DNA of 64,000 bases from Actinomyces provencensis (GCF_900155435.1 NZ_LT700212.1:979560-1043559); one strand, 5' to 3'; counted from the first letter of the stretch, positions 44,735 through 53,539 are shown. The notes: a model not told the origin generated them from the letters alone. Translations and numbers: made by a program.

Positions 44735-45832
44735 TCAGGGCAGGTTCAGCTGGGAACGGATGACGGAGACCATGAGGTCCGTGCCCTTGATCTCCGCGGT
44801 CTGGTCGGGACCGAGGATGCGGGTCTCGCCCTGCTCGTCGACCAACTGGGAGGCACCCAGGTTCGGGCCGAGGGGGAGGATCACCCATTCCTTGGTCGGC
44901 TGGTAGGTGACGTCGGGCGCGCCGCCCTCCAACTGGTGGGAGATGTTGGCGATGACGACACGTGCCTGCTGGCGCGCGGCATCGGCGCGCTTCGACTCGC
45001 GCACGTCCGTGATGTCACCGATCGCGTAGACGTCGCGGTGGCCCTCCAGCAGGAGGTTGGGTCCCACACGGATCGTCCCGTCGGGGTGGAGCAGCCCGGC
45101 GTAGTCGGTCCCGTCCAGGTACCCGGTGTTCGCCCTCGCCCCGTAGCACTGGAACCACAGGTCGGCCTCCACCGCCTCCCCCGCCTTGGTGTGGACCGTG
45201 AAGCGCCCCAACTCCCCCACGTTGTAGGGGGGCAGGTAGGCCAGCTCGGACCCCGTGAGCACGCGCACGCCCAGCTCGTCGAGCTGCCGGGCCATCTCCG
45301 AGCGCAGCTCATCGGTGTAACCGGGGGTGGAGAGGATCGAGTCGGCCTTCTCCACGATCGTGATGTCCAGGCCGGGGAAGGCGTTGGCGAGCTCACCGGT
45401 GAGTTCGATGCCGACGGTGCCGCCACCCACCAGCAGCACCGAGTGCGCCGCGGCCAGGTTCTCGTGGAGCTGTTCGAGGCGGGCCTTGGCCACCACGGTG
45501 CGGGAGGAGGAGTACTTGGCGGGGAAGGGGTAGCTGGACCCGGAGGCCAGCACCACGTAGTCCGCCTCAATGGGGTCCTGTCCGAAGACGTGGACCGTGG
45601 TCCCCTCGACCCGGGAGACGGTGCCCTGGACCACGCGCCCGCGCTCCAGCAGGTTCGAGTAGGGCATGAAGACGGTGTGCTCCCACACGTCGTCCACCGC
45701 CGCGCGCAGCGCTGCCGCGTGGTGGACGAACTGGTCCTTCTGCTCCACGAGGACCACGTCCGCCAGGGGGTCCAGCCCCTTGGCCACGGTGACCCCACCG
45801 TATCCTCCACCGACGACGACGATTCGTGCCAC
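44735..45832 (-). CDS. NAD(P)/FAD-dependent oxidoreductase (NDH-2/FSP1-like)
   Basis: A 365-residue two-dinucleotide-binding flavoprotein. FAD motif VVVGGGYGG at residues 5–13, NAD(P) motif LLVGGGTVGIELTGE near 142, and the second FAD motif DVYAIGDITD near 293. The middle strands (VLASGSSYPFPAK) match type II NADH dehydrogenase-like and AIFM2/FSP1-like proteins, which pass electrons to quinones. No C-terminal membrane helix. The GTG at 45832 has AGGAG at 8 nt; ATGs upstream are not supported by a better site. Natural acceptor not known. Confidence 0.85.
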   Translation of the reverse strand: MARIVVVGGGYGGVTVAKGLDPLADVVLVEQKDQFVHHAAALRAAVDDVWEHTVFMPYSNLLERGRVVQGTVSRVEGTTVHVFGQDPIEADYVVLASGSSYPFPAKYSSSRTVVAKARLEQLHENLAAAHSVLLVGGGTVGIELTGELANAFPGLDITIVEKADSILSTPGYTDELRSEMARQLDELGVRVLTGSELAYLPPYNVGELGRFTVHTKAGEAVEADLWFQCYGARANTGYLDGTDYAGLLHPDGTIRVGPNLLLEGHRDVYAIGDITDVRESKRADAARQQARVVIANISHQLEGGAPDVTYQPTKEWVILPLGPNLGASQLVDEQGETRILGPDQTAEIKGTDLMVSVIRSQLNLP

Positions 45833-45872
45833 TGTGCTGTCTCCTGTCATCACTTCTGGTCGGGTCATCATC

Positions 45873-47942
45873 TCACGCGATGTCGGGGAGTCCACGTCGA
45901 ACGAGGACGGACCCGGGATCCGCGTCGTGGCCGACCACGGCGCGGAAGGAGTCCAACGGGTCACGGGAGTCGCCCCTGCCCAGCAGCTCGTGGCGCAGAC
46001 GGTCCCCGGCGGCCCGGTTGAGGCCCCCGTCGTCCCCCCGGGCGGCGGGGCCGCGGAACCACTGCTCCAGCTCGGCGACGAGCACCTCCGCCCACATGTA
46101 GGAGTAGTAGCCGGCGTCGTAGCCCCCGGCGAAGGTGTGCGCGAAGTAGGTCGAGCGGTAGCGCGGGGGGACCAGGTCGGAGGACACCCCGTAGCGCGCC
46201 AGCGCCGCCGTCTCGAAGGCGGTGACGTCCTCGACCTCCGCGGGGACCTCCTCGGGGGAGAGCCGGTGCCAGGCCTGGTCGATGAGGGCCGCCTCCACGA
46301 ACTCCAGCGTCGCGAAGCCCTGTCCGAAGGTGGCCGAGCGCGCGATCGCCTCCACCCACTCCGGCGGCAACGCCTCGCCCGTGTCGTGGCGGCGCGCGAA
46401 GTGGGCGAGCACATCGGGGTGGAAGGCCCACATCTCGTTGAGCTGGCTGGGCAGCTCCACGAAGTCACGGGGCACATTGGTCCCGGCGTCCCCGCGGTAA
46501 CGGGTGTCGGAGAAGAGTCCGTGGAGCGCGTGGCCGAACTCGTGGAAGCAGGTCACGACCTCGTCCCAGGTGAGCAGGGCGGGTTCTCCCGGTGCGGGAC
46601 GGCTGAAGTTGGCGTTGTTGCCGATGACGGGCAGGCGTCCTCCGGGCCCGCCGGGCGCCACGACCTCGTGCATCCAGGCCCCGCCCTTCTTGCCGGGACG
46701 GCTGAACCAGTCACCCACGAAGAGCCCGAGCGGTGACCCGTCGTGGTCACGGACCTCCCACACACGCGCGTCCTCGCTCCACCCGCGCAGGTCGGGGCGC
46801 GGGTCCAGGGTGATCCCGTAGAGCCGTCGGGCGGCCAGGAACACGCCGTCCTCGATGACACGGTCCAGGACCAGGTAGGGCCGCAGCGCGTCGGCGTCCA
46901 CTCCGAGGTCCCGGTGGCGCAGACGGTCCTCGTAGTAGGGCCAGTCCGCCGCACGCAGGCCGTCACCCTCCGTGTCCTCCGCGGCCAGCTCCCCCAGCAC
47001 GAGGGCGTCCTCCCCGACCCGCGCCCGGGCGGAGGTGCCCACACGGACCAGGAGGTCGCGGGCCGTGTCGGGTCCGGGGATGGTCTCGGACTCCATGACG
47101 AGGCTCGCGTGGTCGGGGAAGCCGAGCAGGTGCGCGCGCTCGGCGCGCAGCGCGACGATCTCCAGGATCCGGGCCCGTGTGTCGGTCTCCGGGTCCTGCC
47201 CCGTGCCACGGGTCAGTGACGCCTCCAGCAGGTCGCGGCGCACGCCGGGGTGTCGCAGCACGGACTGGTCGAGCTGGGTGGAGAAGTTCCGGCAGGGGAT
47301 GAACCACCTGTGCCCCCGCTCCCTCCCGGCCTGCTCGTACCGGGCCGCGGTGGCCGGGTCCAGTCCGTCCAGGCCGAGCGGGTCGTCGCCGTCCAGTCCG
47401 GTGCGCTCCAGCTGCCGGGAGATGCGGATCTCGACATCGGCCTCCGCGGAGGCGAGTTGCTGGTCCAGGGCACGCAGACGGTCCTGGTCCTCCTCCCCCA
47501 GGGCCACGCCGAGGCGTTCGAACTCCCGCACCTGGCGGTGCACGACCCAGGCAGTCTCGGGATCCAGGTCCGGGAGTGCCGCCACGGCGAGGAAGCGCCG
47601 GTGGAGGCGGGCGTCCAGGGTGAAGGCGCTGGCGTGGGCCGCGAGCAGGGGGGAGAAGGTCTCCTGGAGGGAGTCGTACTCCTCTCCCCCGATGCTGGAG
47701 GCGAGGGTCCACAGCACACCGACGGCGCGCTCCAGCAGCTCACCCGAACGGTCCAGGGCGACGACGGTGTTCTCCACGTCCGGTTCTTCCGGGTCGGTGG
47801 CGACGGCCTCCCACTCGGCGAGTTGTCGGGCCATCCCCTCGCGGAGGGCCGCTTCGAGGTGGGCGGGGGTGATCGCCGCGTAGTCGGGGAGCCCGTAGGG
47901 CAGGTCCGAGGGGCGGGCGAGGGGGTTGTCGGGGTCGAGCAC
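45873..47942 (-). CDS. M3-family metallopeptidase (peptidyl-dipeptidase Dcp-like)
   Basis: A 689-residue zinc peptidase that degrades oligopeptides in the cytoplasm. The zinc site is FHEFGHALHGLFS with His467, Glu468 and His471, and a third ligand in the Glu of FVELPSQLNEMW. The N-terminal 400 residues are the helical lid. GHALHG and FVELPSQ with the late AGGYDAGYYSYMW (substrate Tyr) match Dcp/oligopeptidase A. The GTG start has GGAGGA upstream. The gene before it (GNAT–MazG) is 114 nt away on the same strand. Confidence 0.93.
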   Translation of the reverse strand: MLDPDNPLARPSDLPYGLPDYAAITPAHLEAALREGMARQLAEWEAVATDPEEPDVENTVVALDRSGELLERAVGVLWTLASSIGGEEYDSLQETFSPLLAAHASAFTLDARLHRRFLAVAALPDLDPETAWVVHRQVREFERLGVALGEEDQDRLRALDQQLASAEADVEIRISRQLERTGLDGDDPLGLDGLDPATAARYEQAGRERGHRWFIPCRNFSTQLDQSVLRHPGVRRDLLEASLTRGTGQDPETDTRARILEIVALRAERAHLLGFPDHASLVMESETIPGPDTARDLLVRVGTSARARVGEDALVLGELAAEDTEGDGLRAADWPYYEDRLRHRDLGVDADALRPYLVLDRVIEDGVFLAARRLYGITLDPRPDLRGWSEDARVWEVRDHDGSPLGLFVGDWFSRPGKKGGAWMHEVVAPGGPGGRLPVIGNNANFSRPAPGEPALLTWDEVVTCFHEFGHALHGLFSDTRYRGDAGTNVPRDFVELPSQLNEMWAFHPDVLAHFARRHDTGEALPPEWVEAIARSATFGQGFATLEFVEAALIDQAWHRLSPEEVPAEVEDVTAFETAALARYGVSSDLVPPRYRSTYFAHTFAGGYDAGYYSYMWAEVLVAELEQWFRGPAARGDDGGLNRAAGDRLRHELLGRGDSRDPLDSFRAVVGHDADPGSVLVRRGLPDIA

Positions 47943-48056
47943 GGTGTCCTCCGGATGGGTCTGGGACGTGGGTTCACGAGGGCGGCGCCCCTGGGTGTTG
48001 CCTCCCCCGGCCGGGCGACGTCGTGGGTGCGCACGGGGGACGGGCGGACGCCGGTC

Positions 48057-49178
48057 TCAGGAGGCGCGGGGATGCTTCTGGGGGTCGCCCGACCCGGCCG
48101 GGTCGGGGTCGCCCTCGTGGGCGTCCTGTCCGGGGAGCCCGAGGGCGCGACGCACGTTCGGGCGGAAGAAGTTCGGCCCCTTGAGCACCTTGCCGTCCGC
48201 CCGCAGCAGCACGGAGCCGTCGGGCATGAGCTTGGACAGGTTGGAGGCCTGCACCTCCGCGAGCACGGCGTCCAGGTCGATGCCGGACTCCAGCGCCATC
48301 CCGTAGATGACGTAGACCATGTCCGCCAGGGCGTCCGCGGTCTCCACGATGTCGCGGGTGGAGTCGTCGGCGGCGACGGCGCGGGCCACGCCGGCCTCCA
48401 CCTCTGCGCGCGCGGCGGGGCCGTAGACGGCGCCGAGCAGTTCGGAGAACTCCTCGGCGACCAGGCTGATGCGCATGCCCAGGCGGTCGTAGTCGAGCGT
48501 GGGTGGGACGCCCTCGGCGAGGCGGTCGGGCATCGAGTAGGTGCGGTGGAACTGGGCGACCAGGCCCTGGGGGCGCGAGGGGTCCAGGGCAGGCCCGACG
48601 TCGGCGCCGTGTGCGCCGGGACCGTCCCAGGGGGCGACGGGGTGCATGAGGTCCCCGCGCACCAGGGAGGCACTCCAGTGGTCCCGGACGCGACCGCGCG
48701 GGTCCGTCAGCGCACGCAGCACACCCTCGCGGCGGTACCCGTTGCGCCACACCGCCTTCCACGAGCCCCAGTTGCCCACCACTGCGCGCCACTGCACGCG
48801 GGTCGCGCCGAGGTCCTCGACGGCAGCCGCGGTGGCCAGGCGGACGGCCTCGGTCATGTACCCGTGGCCACGGTGCTCCGGCGCCATCCAGTACCCGATC
48901 TCGAAGGTGTCGGTGCCGGCGGGGAAGAGGGTCAACGCGCCGAGGAAGGCGTCATCGGTGGTGCGGCGGACGGACCAGTGCGGCGCTCCAGCCACCCACT
49001 GCCCGGGGGCCGCGGAGGTCCACTCCTCGGCATCGGTGAGCGAGTAGGGGGAGGGAACGGTCGTCCACCGGGGGATCTCCGGGTCCTGGACGGCTCGGTG
49101 GACGTCGTGCGCGTCGGTGGTGGCGAGGGGGACCAGACGGACGTCCCCGCCCTCGACGGTGAAGGGGAGGATGGTCAT
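48057..49178 (-). CDS. GNAT acetyltransferase–MazG-like pyrophosphohydrolase fusion
   Basis: One 373-residue frame with two domains. Residues 1–180 are a GNAT N-acetyltransferase of the RimJ/RimL type (FEIGYWMAPEHRGHGYMTEAV is the acetyl-CoA site region). Residues 205–345 form an all-alpha NTP-pyrophosphatase resembling PRA-PH/MazG-like proteins: LVAEEFSELLGAVYG and IVETADALADMVYVIYG supply the ExxE and ExxD metal-binding helices. The last 30 residues are polar. The ATG overlaps the FrnE-like stop by 4 nt (ATGA). A damaged-nucleotide or nucleotide-derived substrate is likely for the second domain; the combination is unusual. Confidence 0.82.
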   Translation of the reverse strand: MTILPFTVEGGDVRLVPLATTDAHDVHRAVQDPEIPRWTTVPSPYSLTDAEEWTSAAPGQWVAGAPHWSVRRTTDDAFLGALTLFPAGTDTFEIGYWMAPEHRGHGYMTEAVRLATAAAVEDLGATRVQWRAVVGNWGSWKAVWRNGYRREGVLRALTDPRGRVRDHWSASLVRGDLMHPVAPWDGPGAHGADVGPALDPSRPQGLVAQFHRTYSMPDRLAEGVPPTLDYDRLGMRISLVAEEFSELLGAVYGPAARAEVEAGVARAVAADDSTRDIVETADALADMVYVIYGMALESGIDLDAVLAEVQASNLSKLMPDGSVLLRADGKVLKGPNFFRPNVRRALGLPGQDAHEGDPDPAGSGDPQKHPRAS

Positions 49179-49882
49179 CGCGGCGTCGCCCCGGTCCCGT
49201 CGGCCCCGACGGAGTGGGACTGCTCCCACGCCGTCCCCAGGGCATTGGCCAGCGCCGTGACGGGCTGGGCGCCCTGGACGACGAAGGTGCGGTCGACGAG
49301 GAGCGTCGGCACTGAGTCGATGCCCATCTGGACCGCGATCTGGTAGTCGGAGAAGACCTCGGAGGCCCTCTGCTCATCGGCGAGGGCGGCGACGACGTCC
49401 TCGGCCTCCATGCCGACGTCCTGGGCACACCCGATGAGGACATCCGCGTCGGCGATGTCCAGGCCCAGCTCGAAGTGGGCGCGGTCGATGGCCTCCAGCA
49501 GCCGCAACTGCGTCGTGTCCGCCCCGGTCTCCGTGCCGGCGGCGAGGTCGTGCTCCCGGGCGGCGGCCACCACGCGGTGCGCATTGGAGGTGGGGACGAC
49601 GACGAGGTGGTCGAAGTCGAAGGTGAAGCCCTCGGCGCTCCCGAGGGAGCTCAGGCGCTCGTGGGCCTGGTCGACCTGCTCGCGTGTGATCCCCTTGTGC
49701 TCCATGAGGTACTCGACCTCGGAGAGTTCGGAACGCTCCGAGAGCTCGGGGTCGAGGAAGTAGGCGTGTGCGACCACCTCCACCTCCTCGGCGTGCTCGA
49801 AGGCAGCCAGGGCGCTCCGCAGGTGGCGGATCCCGAGGTAGCACCACGGGCAGGCAACGTCGGTCCAGACGTCGATGTGCAT
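49175..49882 (-). CDS. DsbA-family dithiol oxidoreductase (FrnE-like)
   Basis: A 235-residue thioredoxin-fold protein with CPWC at residues 11–14 in VACPWCYLGIRHL, a helical insertion, and the cis-Pro loop IDSVPTLLVDRTFVVQGAQ. No signal peptide, so cytoplasmic, like FrnE from Deinococcus and the Streptomyces frenolicin cluster. The ATG at 49882 has GGGAG upstream; a TATGGT box lies near 49909–49914. The gene is coupled to the following GNAT–MazG fusion by a 4-nt overlap. Confidence 0.92.
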   Translation of the reverse strand: MHIDVWTDVACPWCYLGIRHLRSALAAFEHAEEVEVVAHAYFLDPELSERSELSEVEYLMEHKGITREQVDQAHERLSSLGSAEGFTFDFDHLVVVPTSNAHRVVAAAREHDLAAGTETGADTTQLRLLEAIDRAHFELGLDIADADVLIGCAQDVGMEAEDVVAALADEQRASEVFSDYQIAVQMGIDSVPTLLVDRTFVVQGAQPVTALANALGTAWEQSHSVGADGTGATPR

Positions 49883-50028
49883 GTCACTCCCAAAGATCGG
49901 ATGCCCCCACCATAGTGGGGGGCGGGCGCCCCGCCCACGGACACGGCCGGGTGGGGGGGACGGACCCGGCCGGGTGGGGTGAGCACGTCCGCACCCCGAC
50001 GACCGGCCCCGCGGTGGTGACGCCGGAT

Positions 50029-50059
50029 TTGGCGTGGCACGGGTGCCGCGTGTTAGAGT
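50029..50059 (+). promoter_or_regulatory. Promoter of tRNA-Leu(GAG)
   Basis: TTGGCG (50029–50034) and TAGAGT (50054–50059), 19 nt apart, with transcription expected about 25 nt before the tRNA. Confidence 0.5.
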
Positions 50060-50090
50060 CTTCCCGCTCACGACGAGTCGTGATCCACCC

Positions 50091-50177
50091 GCGCGGGTGG
50101 CGGAATAGGCAGACGCGCTAGCTTGAGGTGCTAGTCCTCCTTATACGAGGGTGGGGGTTCAAGTCCCCCTCCGCGCA
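50091..50177 (+). tRNA. tRNA-Leu(GAG)
   Basis: An 87-nt class II tRNA. The acceptor stem is GCGCGGG with TCCGCGC, the anticodon loop TTGAGGT gives GAG, the long variable arm is formed by CCTC…GAGG, and the T-arm is GGGGG-TTCAAGT-CCCCC. Discriminator A; CCA not encoded. Confidence 0.96.
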
Positions 50178-50199
50178 CAGTGTGACGCAGTGGCATGAC

Positions 50200-50238
50200 G
50201 GAACGCCCGGACCGACAGGATGTCGGTCCGGGCGTTCC
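50200..50238 (+). terminator. Hairpin after tRNA-Leu
   Basis: A perfect 18-bp stem (GGAACGCCCGGACCGACA and its complement) with a 3-nt GGA loop, 22 nt after the tRNA. Followed by GCTTGCCC, no T-run. Confidence 0.8.
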
Positions 50239-50482
50239 GCTTGCCCGAGGGCCCTTCCCGGACGCACCGGCGGCCCCACTGGTGCCGTCACCCGTGACCC
50301 GGGCGGACGGAGCGAGATCCGTCCCACGGGTACCGGGCAGGTCCACTGCACGGAGTTGGTCGGCCCACCCGTCGCGGCGCCGGTCCGTGACCTGCGCTGA
50401 TGCCTCCCTGCGTGACACCTCACCGGGCGTGCCGGAAGCTGGTCGTGACAGTGATGTGCCACACAGACCCGGAGGGAACGCC
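50239..50482. other. 244-nt gap between tRNA terminator and DUF1540 gene
   Basis: No gene is supported. A reading frame continuous with the DUF1540 gene is open here, but it has no family signal and the GGAGGG at 50471–50476 points to the ATG at 50483. Confidence 0.4.
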
Positions 50483-50773
50483 ATGTCCACCACACTCGAA
50501 CTCCCCCACGTCCTGGACTGCACCGTCTCGGCGTGCTCCTACAACCACTCCGATGCCTGCTCGGCGGCTGCGGTCACCATCGGCTCCACCCCCGACGCCA
50601 CGTGCCGCACCTTCATCCCCCTGGGGGTCAAGGGCGGCCTGGACCGCGTGACCAGCTTCGTCGGTGCCTGCTCCAAGGCCGACTGCAGCCACAACTCACA
50701 GCTCGAGTGCACGGCGCCCTCGGTGCGCATCGGAGCCGACACCGCCGACTGCCTGACGTACTCGGCCCGCTGA
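50483..50773 (+). CDS. Double DUF1540 cysteine protein
   Basis: A 96-residue protein made of two copies of a four-cysteine module: Cys13, 18, 26, 41 and Cys63, 68, 76, 90. The spacing is C-x4-C-x7-C-x14-C in the first and C-x4-C-x7-C-x13-C in the second, with a shared V-I-G / R-I-G step. This is the DUF1540 pattern, presumed metal-binding. GGAGGGAACG precedes the ATG. Function of the family is unknown. A terminator hairpin follows. Confidence 0.9.
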   Translation: MSTTLELPHVLDCTVSACSYNHSDACSAAAVTIGSTPDATCRTFIPLGVKGGLDRVTSFVGACSKADCSHNSQLECTAPSVRIGADTADCLTYSAR

Positions 50774-50790
50774 GTCCCCACCTCCACCGA

Positions 50791-50832
50791 CACGGAGGCC
50801 CCACCCCCGGTGGCGGGGGTGGGGCCTCCGTG
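50791..50832. terminator. Bidirectional terminator, DUF1540 / MarR
   Basis: A perfect 19-bp stem (CACGGAGGCCCCACCCCCG and its complement) with a 4-nt GTGG loop between convergent genes. Confidence 0.85.
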
Positions 50833-50854
50833 ACTGGCGCAGGGGCGGGCCGGG

Positions 50855-51337
50855 TCAGGACGCCCGGTCCCGCAGACGCATGTCGAGGGCCCCGAAGACC
50901 CGCACGATCTGGTCGATGTCCTCGTCCGTCATGGCATCCAGCAGGTACTCGCGCACCGTCTGCTGGTGGAGTTCGGTGGCGGCCAGGACCGTCTGGACCC
51001 CGGAGTCCGTCAGGGATGCCTCGTACCCCCGACCGTCCGCCGAGGAGGGCTGCTTGGAGACCCACCCGTCCTGGATGAGATTGGTCACGAGGTAGGTCAG
51101 CCTGGAGGGTGAGTAGACCACCTTCCCGGCCAGTTCACCCATGCGCAGGACGCGTCCCGGGGCCTCCCAGAGGGCGAGGAGGACGTTGTAGTCGGGCATC
51201 GACAGCCCGAACTCGCGCTTGAGACGGGACTCGAGGATCCCCTGGAGGCGGCCGGAGGCCTCGAAGAACACCCGCCACGCAGCGGACCGACTGTTGCCCG
51301 TCTCGTTGATCGGATTCATCCCCGGTCCATCGACCAC
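50855..51337 (-). CDS. MarR-family transcriptional regulator
   Basis: A ~160-residue winged-helix regulator. The DNA-binding core runs LSMPDYNVLLALWEAPG, then MGELAGKVVYSPSRLTYLV (recognition helix), and the wing with SSADGRGYEASLT. The protein ends with a dimerisation helix. A GTG at 51337 has AAGGA at 6 nt and is preferred; an ATG at 51343 abuts that site, and another ATG lies at 51319. A TATGCT box at 51409–51414 is a probable -10. Ligand and targets are unknown; it is divergent from the HAD gene. Confidence 0.88.
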   Translation of the reverse strand: MVDGPGMNPINETGNSRSAAWRVFFEASGRLQGILESRLKREFGLSMPDYNVLLALWEAPGRVLRMGELAGKVVYSPSRLTYLVTNLIQDGWVSKQPSSADGRGYEASLTDSGVQTVLAATELHQQTVREYLLDAMTDEDIDQIVRVFGALDMRLRDRAS

Positions 51338-51485
51338 CGGCATTCCTTTCGGCGTTCCTCTCACGGAGCAGTGTCCGGGTGCGGGCGTTCTCCACCACAC
51401 ACCTTCGGAGCATAGGGGGCAGCTCCTGCCCCGTGTGGGATCCGTCCTGTGAATCTGGTGACAGACTCCCCACGTGCGGATGTCC

Positions 51486-51491
51486 TACAGT
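51486..51491 (+). promoter_or_regulatory. -10 box of second HAD gene (leaderless)
   Basis: TACAGT, then 6 nt, then ATG at 51498. Confidence 0.6.
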
Positions 51492-51497
51492 CATCGG

Positions 51498-52163
51498 ATG
51501 CCTGGCACACCCCGTTGGACCTGCGTCCTCCTCGACGTCGACGGCACCGTCGTCGACTCCGCCGCAGTCGTCGTGCAGAGTTTCCGGGAGACTCTCGCAC
51601 AGCTCGACCGACCCGTTCCCGACGACACGACCCTCAACCGCTTCGTCGGCCCGCCCCTGTGGACCTCCTTCGGGGAGCTCGGTCTGGAGGACCGGGCACT
51701 CGAGGCCGCCGTACGCCTGTACCGCGAGATCTACTCCGCCCTCTTCCTCGACCCGTTGCTCTTCCCCGGCGTCGAGGAACTGCTCCGGGACCTCCACGCG
51801 GCGGGCCTCCCCCTGTCGACGGCCACCTCCAAACAGGAGCCCATGGCACGCGCCCAGCTCGAACACCTGGGGCTCGCCCCCCTCTTCACGGTCGTCGCGG
51901 GAGCCACCCCGGACCCGTCGAGCACCAAGGCCACCGTGATCGCCTCCGCCCTCGCCCGCCTGGAGGAGGCCGGCACCGACATCTCGCGCCCGGTCCTGCT
52001 GGGTGACCGCAGGTGGGACGTGGAGGGTGCCCACACCGTCGGGATCCCCGTGATCGGCGCCGGTTGGGGGTACGCGGAGGCCGGGGAACTCGCGGGGGCC
52101 GACGCGGTGGCGGACGACGTCGCCTCGGCGCGTGATCTCCTGCTCGGGAGCGCTCCCGCCTAG
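51498..52163 (+). CDS. HAD-superfamily hydrolase (phosphoglycolate phosphatase-like)
   Basis: A 221-residue subfamily IA HAD: LLDVDGTVVDSAA (nucleophile Asp and Asp+2), TATSKQE in the motif II region, and LLGDRRWDVEGAHTVGI as the metal-binding motif. GDRxxDVEGA is typical of Gph/PGP-like phosphatases, so phosphoglycolate is a reasonable guess. Start fixed by the TACAGT box; upstream GTG and ATG codons are rejected. Its TAG stop is the beginning of the TAGGCT box for the next gene. Confidence 0.88.
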   Translation: MPGTPRWTCVLLDVDGTVVDSAAVVVQSFRETLAQLDRPVPDDTTLNRFVGPPLWTSFGELGLEDRALEAAVRLYREIYSALFLDPLLFPGVEELLRDLHAAGLPLSTATSKQEPMARAQLEHLGLAPLFTVVAGATPDPSSTKATVIASALARLEEAGTDISRPVLLGDRRWDVEGAHTVGIPVIGAGWGYAEAGELAGADAVADDVASARDLLLGSAPA

Positions 52164-52166
52164 GCT
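52161..52166 (+). promoter_or_regulatory. -10 box of AI-2E transporter gene, overlapping HAD stop
   Basis: TAGGCT begins with the TAG stop of the HAD gene; transcription would start about 17 nt before the ATG at 52190, leaving room for the AGAGGAAGGGAG ribosome-binding site. Confidence 0.4.
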
Positions 52167-52189
52167 GGGCCCAGAGGAAGGGAGATCCC

Positions 52190-53539
52190 ATGGACGACGA
52201 CAGCTCCGAACGACCGCTCTCACTGTCCAGGCTCGGTCGCGGAATGGACCGGCTGCTGCGCAGTGCGAAAGGCTCCACGCAGCACCGTGAGCCGCTCCCG
52301 GCCTCCGCGACGGTCTCCGCGGGACAGGGCACGAGCCATGCCACCGCCCGCACGGCCCCCCGCCTCATGGGCTCGTCGCGGCCCTCCACCTCCCGCTTCG
52401 TCCAGACGACGGACACACGTCGCAACGGCGACCTCCCCGCGTGGCTGCGCAAGGCCGGGCTCGGGTCCTGGGCCCTCATCGGCCTGGTCATCGTCATCTC
52501 CGCGAGCGTCTTCGCCCTGGCGCGCGTCTCCGCGGTGTTCACGGCGATGTTCGTGGCACTGCTGCTCACGGCGATCCTCAACCCGGTCGTGAACCTCCTG
52601 GACCGGTGGGTCAACCGGTGGGTCGCCGTACTGGTCGCCCTGCTCGGGTTCTTCGGTCTGTTCATGGGTCTCATGACCCTGGTCGTGACCTCGGTGGTCG
52701 GGCAGTGGCCGAAACTGACGGACCAGTTCGGCAACGGCATCGACATCATCATCGACTTCCTGCGCTCCACCCCCTTCCACATCACCCTCACCCAGGAGGA
52801 CGTGAGCACCTGGCTCGACCAGATGGTCGACAACGCCCAGTCCTACCTCGCCACGAACTGGAGCCGCCTCGCCGGGGACCTCCTCTCCAATGTGTCCAGC
52901 GTGGCCCTGGCATTCACGGTGATGGCGCTGTCGGTCTTCGTGACGGTGTTCTTCCTCCATTCGGGCACGGGCATGTGGAGATGGTTCCTCAACATGCTCC
53001 CGGCACGTCGGCGCGACAACACCCACCGTGCCGCCTCGGCGGGCTGGTACACCTTCTCCGGGTACGCCCGGGGCACGATGATCATCGCCGCCACCGACGG
53101 CATCCTGGCGGGGGTGTTCCTGCAGCTCCTCCGGGTGCCCGTCGCTCCCGCGCTCGGCGTCCTGGTGTTCATCGGTGCCTTCATCCCCCTCATCGGCGCA
53201 CCCACCGCCATGGTCGTGGCGATGGTCGTCGCGCTCGCAGCGGACGGCATCCTCAAGGCAGCCATCGTGGGCCTCGGCATCGCAGCGATCGGCCAGCTGG
53301 AGGGACACATCCTCCAACCGCTGATCATGGGCCACCAGGTCTCACTGCACCCCGTCGTCGTCGGTGTCGGCGTGGCCGTCGGTACCTTCACCGCAGGGCT
53401 CCTCGGAGCCGTCATCGCCATTCCGATCATCGGTGTCATCTGGGCCGTCTTCGCGGAGCTCCACGAACCGGACCCACCCATCGAGGGCCCGTTGCCCGAC
53501 TACCTGGGCGCCCGCAAGAGGGCGCGCAACGCGGACTGA
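52190..53539 (+). CDS. AI-2E family (YdiK/PerM-like) transporter
   Basis: A 449-residue membrane protein. The first ~85 residues are a polar, Ser/Thr/Arg-rich tail; then seven to eight membrane helices in the AI-2E order: two helices near 95–145, one with LVALLGFFGLFMGLM, a long amphipathic stretch, and the late VFIGAFIPLIGAPTAMVVAMVVAL and GHILQPLIMG motifs. Family roles include AI-2 export and Na+/Li+ efflux; the substrate cannot be read from sequence. It is convergent with dxs. Confidence 0.9.
   Translation: MDDDSSERPLSLSRLGRGMDRLLRSAKGSTQHREPLPASATVSAGQGTSHATARTAPRLMGSSRPSTSRFVQTTDTRRNGDLPAWLRKAGLGSWALIGLVIVISASVFALARVSAVFTAMFVALLLTAILNPVVNLLDRWVNRWVAVLVALLGFFGLFMGLMTLVVTSVVGQWPKLTDQFGNGIDIIIDFLRSTPFHITLTQEDVSTWLDQMVDNAQSYLATNWSRLAGDLLSNVSSVALAFTVMALSVFVTVFFLHSGTGMWRWFLNMLPARRRDNTHRAASAGWYTFSGYARGTMIIAATDGILAGVFLQLLRVPVAPALGVLVFIGAFIPLIGAPTAMVVAMVVALAADGILKAAIVGLGIAAIGQLEGHILQPLIMGHQVSLHPVVVGVGVAVGTFTAGLLGAVIAIPIIGVIWAVFAELHEPDPPIEGPLPDYLGARKRARNAD

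Noticed and set aside
50195-50482. N-terminal extension of the DUF1540 protein
   Set aside because: The frame is open, but the sequence starts within the tRNA hairpin and lacks family signal; GGAGGG points to the ATG at 50483.
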